Part shown: positions 1 through 4,453 of the stretch, in pieces
How the letters are laid out: every line of letters begins with the position of its first letter
Numbering within the stretch: position 1 is the stretch's first letter
Origin: Thermoplasmata archaeon
GTDB lineage: Archaea > Thermoplasmatota > Thermoplasmata > Lutacidiplasmatales > UBA184
Reading direction: 5' to 3'
NCBI GenBank assembly: GCA_021823085.1
Contig: JAKAPG010000080.1
Span: forward strand, 1-7,567
DNA length: 7,567 nt
The notes under the pieces: model-generated
What the model saw: only the letters and a program-made list of their open reading frames with translations
Database searches by the model: none
Told to the model about the DNA's origin: nothing
Program-made: the position numbers and the translations under genes

Positions 1-1
1 C

Positions 2-58
2 GCGGACGCGGAGCATGAGGAGGGGGCATCGCCTCCTCCGGGAAAGTACTTCCGCTAG
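2..58 (+). CDS. possible C-terminal tail of a convergent gene cut by the window edge
   Basis: One plus-strand frame is open from the left edge to a TAG and encodes about 18 residues ending PPPGKYFR. It would end 37 bases short of the hutH stop, and the gap holds an inverted repeat, as is common between convergent genes. The fragment is too short to identify a family, and an open frame of this length in GC-rich DNA can arise by chance. The alternative is plain intergenic DNA, or the upstream region of a minus-strand gene starting near base 16 or 29. Confidence 0.25.
   Translation, partial: ADAEHEEGASPPPGKYFR
17..38. repeat. 7-bp inverted repeat with 8-base loop
   Basis: GAGGAGG at 17-23 and CCTCCTC at 32-38 are exact reverse complements separated by 8 bases. 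The repeat lies about 60 bases past the hutH stop in the direction of hutH transcription. It may also fall inside the possible convergent reading frame at the left edge. No T-run follows on either strand, so a terminator role is not supported. It is purine-rich on the plus strand and may be chance. Confidence 0.35.
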
Positions 59-79
59 AGTTCAGGAATCCCGAACTCT
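57..79. repeat. 7-bp inverted repeat just beyond the hutH stop
   Basis: AGAGTTC at 57-63 and GAACTCT at 73-79 are perfect reverse complements with a 9-base loop. Two more pairs are possible inside the loop after one mismatch. It occupies most of the gap between the hutH stop and the stop of the possible convergent frame at the left edge. It could be a hairpin at the 3' ends of convergent transcripts. No T-tract adjoins it, so classical termination is not shown. Confidence 0.4.
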
Positions 80-95
80 CCCACTAGACACGGCA

Positions 96-1625
96 CTAGG
101 GGAACGTCGACCGTTCGAACGGGACCTCGTCGAGGAGCGGACCGGAGCCGATCTCCTCCGCGATCCGCTCGATCTCGGGGGAGGGGCTGTGATCCTTCGT
201 CCAATGGGGCACCCGGGAGCGGAGCGCGGCGAGAGCGGCCTGGCTGCCGCGGCCCCCGCGCGCAGGTCGCCGGAGGTCGAGGGCCTGACCGGCGACGAGC
301 CACTCGATCGCCACGATCCGGCGGGCATTCCGGAGGATCCGGTGCAGCTTCGCCCCGGCCCACGCTCCCATGCTCACGAAATCCTCCTGATCGGCGGAGG
401 TCGGGATGCTCTGTGCGCTCGCGGGGTAGGCGAGGGTCGCGCTCTCGTTGACGAGGGCGGCCGCGACGGTCTGCGGGATCATGAATCCCGAGCTGAGTCC
501 TCCCTCGGGGGCGAGGAACGCCGGCAGCCCTCGGTTGAGCGCGGGATGGACGAGGCGCGAGATCCTTCTCTCGGAGAACGCCCCGAGCGTGTGGACGGCC
601 AGGGCCAACGAATCCATCGCCCAGGCGAGCGATTGGCCGTGGAAGTTCCCGCCGTTGACGAATTCTCCCTCGAAGAGAAGGGGGTTGTCGGTCGTGGCAT
701 TGAGCTCGCCGTCTAGGACCGTGCGGGCGGCCCGCAAGGCGTGACGGACCGGTGCGAGAACCTGCGGGATGCAGCGCAGCGTATAGGGGTCCTGCCCGAT
801 CCACTCCCGTCGTTTCGTCGCGAGCTCGCTTCCGATAAGCATCGACCGCATCGCGCGGGCGATCGCCCGCTCCTCGGGGGCATGGCGCGCTTCGCCGAGG
901 CGGTCGTCCAGGGATTCCGGAGACCCTCGGAGGGCGTCGAACGTCAGTGCGGCTGCGACCAGGCCGGCATCCAGTAGCCGTCGGGCCTGGTCGATCGCCA
1001 AGGCGAGGTAGCTCGTCATCAGCGCCGTGCCGTTGACGAGAGCGATTCCCTCCTTTTCGCGAAGGTCCAGGGGCGGGATGCCGCCCCGGTGGAGGACCGT
1101 CGCGGCCCGCTCGACCCGATCGTGATGCCCGACGAACTCTCCTTCTCCGGTCAAGGCGAGAGCGAGGTGAGCGAGCGGCGCGAGATCCCCGGAGGCGCCG
1201 ACCGATCCGGATTCGGGCACGCGCGGGAGAAGATGGTGGTTCAACAGCTCCAGAAGCCGCTCGACCACATCCGGTCGGACGCCAGAGTGCCCTCGGGCGA
1301 GCGAGTTCGCCCGAAGAAGGAGCATGCCGCGGACCACATCCTCCGGTAGGGCAGGGCCCACACCGCTCGCGTGGCTGGCGATGAGGGCGTGCTGGAGCTC
1401 GCGTGCCTGCGAACGGTCGACTCGCCGGTCGGACAGCGCGCCGAACCCCGTCGTCACTCCATAGATGGCGGCCCCGCTCTCGACGATCCGATCCACGTCA
1501 CGTCGGGAGGCCTCAAGACGCGATCGAGCGTCGGCCGTGAGGCGGGCATCGGCTCCCTCGCGGACCACCGCGAGGAACCCCTCGAGGGTGAGGGACTGTC
1601 CATCCACCGGGACCGCCTCGGCCAT
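96..1625 (-). CDS. hutH: histidine ammonia-lyase (HutH)
   Basis: HutH removes ammonia from L-histidine to give trans-urocanate, the first step of histidine degradation in the cytoplasm. At 509 residues it has the usual family length. The SVGASGDLAPL segment carries the Ala-Ser-Gly triad (A144-S145-G146) that cyclises to the MIO electrophile. The other active-site positions known from the Pseudomonas enzyme are present: Y55, H85, N198, Q278, Y281, R284, F328 and E414, within the motifs VNGTALMTSYL, QDPYTLRC, NATTDNP, GNFHGQ and SADQEDFVSMG. His at 85 favours HAL (or TAL) over PAL. The ATG start gives a normal N-terminus. No other hut gene is visible. It lies 42 bases downstream of sodN on the same strand and lacks the TATA-like box seen at -26.5 for its neighbours, so co-transcription with sodN is likely (inference). 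Tyrosine ammonia-lyase is the main alternative. Confidence 0.93.
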   Translation of the reverse strand: MAEAVPVDGQSLTLEGFLAVVREGADARLTADARSRLEASRRDVDRIVESGAAIYGVTTGFGALSDRRVDRSQARELQHALIASHASGVGPALPEDVVRGMLLLRANSLARGHSGVRPDVVERLLELLNHHLLPRVPESGSVGASGDLAPLAHLALALTGEGEFVGHHDRVERAATVLHRGGIPPLDLREKEGIALVNGTALMTSYLALAIDQARRLLDAGLVAAALTFDALRGSPESLDDRLGEARHAPEERAIARAMRSMLIGSELATKRREWIGQDPYTLRCIPQVLAPVRHALRAARTVLDGELNATTDNPLLFEGEFVNGGNFHGQSLAWAMDSLALAVHTLGAFSERRISRLVHPALNRGLPAFLAPEGGLSSGFMIPQTVAAALVNESATLAYPASAQSIPTSADQEDFVSMGAWAGAKLHRILRNARRIVAIEWLVAGQALDLRRPARGGRGSQAALAALRSRVPHWTKDHSPSPEIERIAEEIGSGPLLDEVPFERSTFP

Positions 1626-1667
1626 GAGGTGCCCGGTAGAACCCCTGGACGTCGGTCCGGGGCCCGT

Positions 1668-2195
1668 CTAGGCCGGAACGACGAGTTCCCCGCCGGCCTT
1701 CTGGTGGGAGGGAATCTTTCGCGTCGCGACCTTTTTCGTCTTCCAAAAGATCTCTGCGAACTGCTGGACTTGGTTGAGCAGCTCCTGCGCGTCGGCGAGG
1801 GCGATGCCCTGCCGCGCCTTGGACGCTTGGTGGAAGATCTTGTAGACCAGCTCACCGGTCTGGGGGAACTCCTTGAGATGGTCCGCGGTGAAGTAGTCGC
1901 CGTAGATCACCCGGACCTCATGCTTCGCCTTCTCGGCGTGCTGCTCCTTGACCGCCGTGTATCGCGCGATCTTCTCGTGGTAGAGCGCGTGCTCCTCAGG
2001 GCTCGCACCGTCGCTCGGTCGGGCTGCTTCCGCAATCAGCTGATCCATCCGGAGGACGGTCAGCGCGGCGATCTGGGCCTCATGCGGGTCGTAGATGCCG
2101 CAGGGGATGTCACAGTGGGCGTAGACAGTCTCGGGCCGTCCCGCCAGCGCGCGGACGACATTGGTCGCTCGATCGTACCATCGAAGGGCGGACAT
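1668..2195 (-). CDS. sodN: nickel-containing superoxide dismutase (Ni-SOD) precursor
   Basis: Ni-SOD converts superoxide to oxygen and hydrogen peroxide. The 175-residue precursor carries the diagnostic nickel hook HCDIPCGIYDP at 27-37. Cleavage between A26 and H27 would expose the new N-terminus, whose His1 (H27), Cys2 (C28) and Cys6 (C32) bind nickel. The leader is 26 residues with no hydrophobic signal core, so the enzyme is probably cytoplasmic. Family landmarks follow: KEQHAEKAKHEV, GDYF (99-102) and a C-terminal FWKTKK. A tail of about 20 residues extends past that point. Compared with Streptomyces coelicolor, the second-sphere residue Glu17 is Ala (A43 of the precursor) and Arg47 is His (H86). 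The maturation protease gene sodX is divergently adjacent. The ATG start lies 26.5 bases from a CCTTATGG box, suggesting a leaderless mRNA. The identification is secure; the effect of the substitutions is not known. Confidence 0.96.
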   Translation of the reverse strand: MSALRWYDRATNVVRALAGRPETVYAHCDIPCGIYDPHEAQIAALTVLRMDQLIAEAARPSDGASPEEHALYHEKIARYTAVKEQHAEKAKHEVRVIYGDYFTADHLKEFPQTGELVYKIFHQASKARQGIALADAQELLNQVQQFAEIFWKTKKVATRKIPSHQKAGGELVVPA

Positions 2196-2206
2196 GGTCC
2201 CGTCAG

Positions 2207-2214
2207 CGTTTGGG
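2207..2214 (+). promoter_or_regulatory. weak candidate TATA-like box for sodX
   Basis: CGTTTGGG is centred 26.5 bases before the preferred sodX ATG at 2237, the same spacing as the minus-strand boxes, but only the TT core matches them. As an alternative or addition, GGTGA at 2224-2228, 8 bases before that ATG, could pair with the 3' end of archaeal 16S rRNA. The two readings imply different transcription starts and cannot be separated by eye. Confidence 0.3.
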
Positions 2215-2217
2215 CGG

Positions 2218-2225
2218 CCATAAGG
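2218..2225 (-). promoter_or_regulatory. TATA-like box of sodN (leaderless promoter)
   Basis: Read on the minus strand the site is CCTTATGG, centred 26.5 bases upstream of the sodN ATG. The box sequence and spacing closely match those before nikR, the nickel permease and mutY. An archaeal TATA box at this distance places transcription initiation at the start codon. The box falls inside the short sodN-sodX divergent gap, so the two promoters probably interfere with or influence each other. Confidence 0.6.
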
Positions 2226-2236
2226 TGAGCAGGTCG

Positions 2237-2623
2237 ATGTCGCCGCGGTCTACCGGGCATCGAACCCCACCGCCTCTCGGTCGCCGGTTGCGCAGCCTCA
2301 CCTTCAACGTGGTTGACGAGAGCATGCTCCCCGTGTTGAAGCCGGGAGACCGTATCCTCGTGGACACCGCTGCCTACCGTCGCGAGCCACCGCAGGTCGG
2401 GGACCTCGTCGTCTTTCGGGATCCCGAGGAACCGCGTCGCCGTTTGATCAAACGAGTCTCGGCACCCCCGGATCTCGCCGCCGGTGGGGGCCTGTTCGTC
2501 CTCGGCACGGCCCCGGAGCGCAGCCGCGACAGCCGCAGCTTCGGCCTCGTCCCTCCCGACCTCGTACTGGGAAAGGCATGGTTCCGAACGGGCCCAATCG
2601 GCCGTGAGGGATCTCTCGAATGA
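2237..2623 (+). CDS. sodX: Ni-SOD maturation protease (SodX, S24/S26 signal-peptidase-like)
   Basis: SodX-type proteases remove the Ni-SOD leader to free the nickel-binding N-terminal His. From the chosen ATG the protein has 128 residues. The serine box is DESMLPVLKPGD with nucleophile S29, and the RRLIKRV segment supplies the likely general-base lysine K72. The C-terminal block SRDSRSFG followed by VPPDLVLGKAWFR is characteristic of this subfamily. The usual GDN of that block reads GTA (90-92) here. No hydrophobic N-terminal segment is present, so it should be soluble, unlike type I signal peptidases, and able to meet SodN in the cytoplasm. The ATG at 2237 was chosen over upstream TTG and GTG codons because it leaves a compact N-terminus, has GGTGA 8 bases upstream and a weak box at -26.5. 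It is divergent from sodN with only about 40 bases between the starts. Confidence 0.88.
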   Translation: MSPRSTGHRTPPPLGRRLRSLTFNVVDESMLPVLKPGDRILVDTAAYRREPPQVGDLVVFRDPEEPRRRLIKRVSAPPDLAAGGGLFVLGTAPERSRDSRSFGLVPPDLVLGKAWFRTGPIGREGSLE

Positions 2624-2662
2624 ACCCGAACCCTCTGCGCGGTGTTGTCGAAGAAGATGAAA

Positions 2663-2724
2663 GGCATCGGCGGACGTCTCCGGGTCTCTTGGACGGTGCC
2701 ACCAAGAGACGCCGCGCCGATGCC
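2663..2724. repeat. long compound inverted repeat between convergent sodX and nikR
   Basis: Two nested perfect inverted repeats share one axis. The outer arms are GGCATCGGCG (2663-2672) and CGCCGATGCC (2715-2724), 10 bp. The inner arms are GTCTCTTGG (2684-2692) and CCAAGAGAC (2702-2710), 9 bp with a 9-base loop. Between them CGG 2681-2683 can pair with CCG 2712-2714, giving about 22 bp interrupted by an 8-base bulge and a single bulged G. On the minus strand the hairpin is followed by a pyrimidine-rich stretch at 2662-2649 (TTTCATCTTCTTC). It could end the nikR transcript, form a structured RNA, or be a remnant of an element. A second GTCTC at 2676-2680 could compete for the inner pairing. 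Confidence 0.65.
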
Positions 2725-2747
2725 CGAGGCCGTTCTACACAATTCCT

Positions 2748-2776
2748 GGGCCTCCTATATAGCTATCTCCAGGCCC
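2748..2776. promoter_or_regulatory. palindromic TATA-like dyad in the sodX-nikR gap
   Basis: GGGCCT (2748-2753) and AGGCCC (2771-2776) flank an AT-rich core containing two overlapping perfect palindromes, CTATATAG (2755-2762) and ATAGCTAT (2759-2766). CTATATAG matches the window's TATA-like boxes at 7 of 8 positions (consensus CYTTAWRG). Being palindromic it reads the same on both strands. At the usual 26.5-base spacing a minus-strand transcript would start near 2732 and run straight into the compound inverted repeat; no start codon lies there, so any product would be non-coding. The alternatives are an RNA hairpin at the 3' end of nikR or a protein-binding dyad. Confidence 0.4.
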
Positions 2777-2798
2777 GGAAGGTGCCGACGGGGCCCTT

Positions 2799-3260
2799 CT
2801 AGCTCGGTTTCCGATGCGGATGACGATGTCCGGTCCGCCCTCCGACGATGGAAGGGCTCGTGATCGAGTAGTCCCCGAAGGCGATTCCCCGTATTCCGCG
2901 CAGGTTCTCGGCCGCTCGGACGAGCTCGCGATGGCTCCCGACCATGCCAAGGACCTCGACACAGGAATCGCCCTGAAGGTGCATGTGGCCGGAGAAGCGG
3001 ATGTGGTCGGCCCAGCGGTGCTGCTCCGCGGCGAGGCGACGTAAGACGTTCGGCGCGTCGTGGCGGTAGAGCAAGGTCACCGTAGCGACCGCGTCTGCCT
3101 CCGGGTCGCCGAGCGCCTCCTCGGAGAGCTCCTTGCGGACAAGGGTCCGAAGGGCGTCCGAGCGGCTCGGGGAGCTCCGCTCCTTGACCCATCGATCGAG
3201 CTGAGCGAGCAGCTTCGGCTCGAGGGATGCTCCGATCCGGACGACCCCGTGGCTCCGCAT
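2799..3260 (-). CDS. nikR: nickel-responsive transcriptional regulator NikR
   Basis: NikR is a ribbon-helix-helix repressor that binds DNA when loaded with nickel. From the ATG at 3260 it has 153 residues. The N-terminal RHH domain includes VRIGASLEPKLLAQLD and SPSRSDALRTLVRK. The C-terminal ACT-like domain carries the full nickel site: His81 (in EQHRWADH), then HMH with His92 and His94, then Cys100, with the same spacings as E. coli H76, H87, H89 and C95. A basic, His-rich tail (GHRHPHRK) extends the C-terminus. An ATG four codons further upstream (3272) is possible, but the CCTTATAG box at 3283-3290 is centred 26.5 bases from 3260, which favours the shorter form. The nickel-permease gene ends about 20 bases upstream on the same strand, so nikR may be read from both its own promoter and the permease transcript. 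Nickel homeostasis is the obvious role; the target sites are inferred. Confidence 0.93.
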   Translation of the reverse strand: MRSHGVVRIGASLEPKLLAQLDRWVKERSSPSRSDALRTLVRKELSEEALGDPEADAVATVTLLYRHDAPNVLRRLAAEQHRWADHIRFSGHMHLQGDSCVEVLGMVGSHRELVRAAENLRGIRGIAFGDYSITSPSIVGGRTGHRHPHRKPS

Positions 3261-3282
3261 GCGGCGCGTCATCTTGTCGGTT

Positions 3283-3290
3283 CTATAAGG
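3283..3290 (-). promoter_or_regulatory. TATA-like box of nikR, overlapping the permease stop codon
   Basis: On the minus strand the site reads CCTTATAG, centred 26.5 bases before the ATG at 3260. Its last three bases are the TAG stop of the permease gene. If functional it gives a leaderless nikR mRNA independent of permease transcription, and it argues against the upstream ATG at 3272, which would be only 14 bases from the box centre. Confidence 0.55.
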
Positions 3291-4407
3291 GTGCAGGAGG
3301 GCGCGGTCCCCCGACGATCGGGGTGTCGGGAGGCGACGCGTCGAAACCGATCTCCTCGTAGCGCTTCACGCGATATATCAAAAGAGCGATTAGCCACGTC
3401 CCGACGAACATCACGACGAGAACGATCCCGAGGGTACTGAAGTCGAGGCTCGCGACCCCGCTCCAGAACTGGCCCTTCCAGCCGAACTCCATCGCGAGGA
3501 CCTGGAGGAGCTCGATCCCGCCGATTGCGAAGGCGACCAGGACCGAAACGATCGTCAGCGTGAGATTGTAGTAGATCTTCCGGATCGGCCGTGTGAACGC
3601 CCAGCCGTAGGCGTATCGCATCGCAATCCCATCGGTCGTGTCGCTCAGGACCATCCCGCAGGTGAACAGAAGCGGGAGGATCATCACCGCCCACAACGGG
3701 ATGGTGCTGGTGACCGCGAACGCGACCGCGATCGAGATCAGGAGCACTTCGGTCGCGGTGTCGAAGCCGAGGCCGAAGAGGACGCCGATCGGGAAGATGT
3801 CGCGCGGTCGGCGAACAATGCGGAAGAGCCGGCCGAAGTACCGATAGAGCAAACCCCGCTTTTCCATCTGGGCGTCCAGAGCCCGGGAGTCGAGCGTGCG
3901 GTCGCGGAGTCCCCGGAACATCCGGTAAACCTCGACCACGATGACGACGTTGACCAGGCCGATCAGGAAGAGGAAGATCCCGGAGATGAGCGTCCCAAGG
4001 ACCGCGCCGACCGAGGCGAACGCTCCGTAATAGGTCTTGATGAAGTCCGTCACGAGGACGAGCGCGGCGACCATTGCAGCGACGATGGTCGAGTGGCCCA
4101 GCGAGAACCAGGTGCCGACCGTGAGAGGCCTCTGCCCATCGTTGAGGAGCTTGCGGGTCGTGTTATCGATGGCCGCGATGTGGTCGGCGTCGAATCCGTG
4201 CCGCAACCCGAGGAAGTAGGCCGTTACCGCGAGCCCCGTGAAGATCAGTCCGCCGCCCGTGACCTGTCCCGAAAGATTATGGGGCAGGTAGGCAAAGGAG
4301 GCCAGGAAGGCTGCGATCGTGGTGACGGCGATCGCGAGGTAGAGGGCGAAGATACCAATCCGTTCCCGAGAGCTCAGCGCTACGTCGCGCGGGCCCGCCG
4401 AGGCCAT
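3283..4407 (-). CDS. NiCoT-family nickel/cobalt permease (HoxN/NixA type)
   Basis: NiCoT proteins are single-component secondary transporters that take up Ni2+ (and/or Co2+) across the cytoplasmic membrane. The 374-residue protein has all four family signatures: RHGFDADHIAAIDN (from residue 69, the HX4DH motif with H70, D75 and H76), FSLGHSTIV, LGFDTATEVLL, and GMVLSDTTDG. Several strongly hydrophobic segments are evident, starting near residue 17, with a basic cytoplasmic loop in mid-protein, matching the usual eight-helix layout. The frame extends upstream to 4476, inside mutY. The ATG at 4407 was preferred because a GGTTATCC box lies 26.5 bases before it and the extra residues are not membrane-like. 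Divergent Ni-SOD genes and nikR nearby point to nickel as the main substrate (inference). nikR follows directly on the same strand. A dyad over the promoter could be the regulator's operator. Confidence 0.94.
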   Translation of the reverse strand: MASAGPRDVALSSRERIGIFALYLAIAVTTIAAFLASFAYLPHNLSGQVTGGGLIFTGLAVTAYFLGLRHGFDADHIAAIDNTTRKLLNDGQRPLTVGTWFSLGHSTIVAAMVAALVLVTDFIKTYYGAFASVGAVLGTLISGIFLFLIGLVNVVIVVEVYRMFRGLRDRTLDSRALDAQMEKRGLLYRYFGRLFRIVRRPRDIFPIGVLFGLGFDTATEVLLISIAVAFAVTSTIPLWAVMILPLLFTCGMVLSDTTDGIAMRYAYGWAFTRPIRKIYYNLTLTIVSVLVAFAIGGIELLQVLAMEFGWKGQFWSGVASLDFSTLGIVLVVMFVGTWLIALLIYRVKRYEEIGFDASPPDTPIVGGPRPPAPL

Positions 4408-4424
4408 GTGGGCGGGAGCGCGAC

Positions 4425-4453
4425 GGATTGGATAACCGTTATGCGCCAATTCC
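4425..4453. promoter_or_regulatory. TATA-like box and overlapping dyad at the nickel-permease promoter (candidate NikR operator)
   Basis: On the minus strand GGTTATCC (4430-4437) is centred 26.5 bases before the permease ATG. The perfect palindrome ATAAC-C-GTTAT (4432-4442) overlaps it and also covers the mutY stop codon. A second arm pair, ATTGG (4427-4431) and CCAAT (4446-4450), and an outer GG/CC extend the symmetry imperfectly to about 29 bases. A tandem CCAATT duplication (4446-4457) forms one flank. Occupying this site should block TBP/TFB binding. With NikR encoded in the same transcription unit, nickel-dependent repression is a reasonable inference; the E. coli NikR half-site sequence is not seen. 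Confidence 0.5.

Noticed and set aside
51..80. T-arm-like sequence suggesting a tRNA
   Set aside because: The loop is 9 bases rather than 7, lacks the TTCRA core, and no acceptor, D or anticodon arms can be drawn.
15..716. 233-residue plus-strand open frame
   Set aside because: It is antisense to the C-terminal part of hutH, has a low-complexity composition rich in Arg, Gly and Glu and shows no family motif. It is a shadow frame of GC-rich coding DNA.
1371..2228. 285-residue plus-strand open frame across hutH and sodN
   Set aside because: It runs antisense to the start of hutH and to the whole of sodN, both of which have intact family motifs. No recognisable domain is present.
2374..2742. 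122-residue minus-strand frame antisense to sodX
   Set aside because: It begins at a TTG, covers the hairpin, has no domain, and the opposite strand encodes a well-supported SodX.
2620..2802. 60-residue plus-strand frame whose ATG overlaps the sodX stop (ATGA)
   Set aside because: The overlap looks like translational coupling, but the frame runs through the compound inverted repeat and the dyad, has no motif and ends in the nikR 3' end. Structure at the DNA/RNA level explains the region better.
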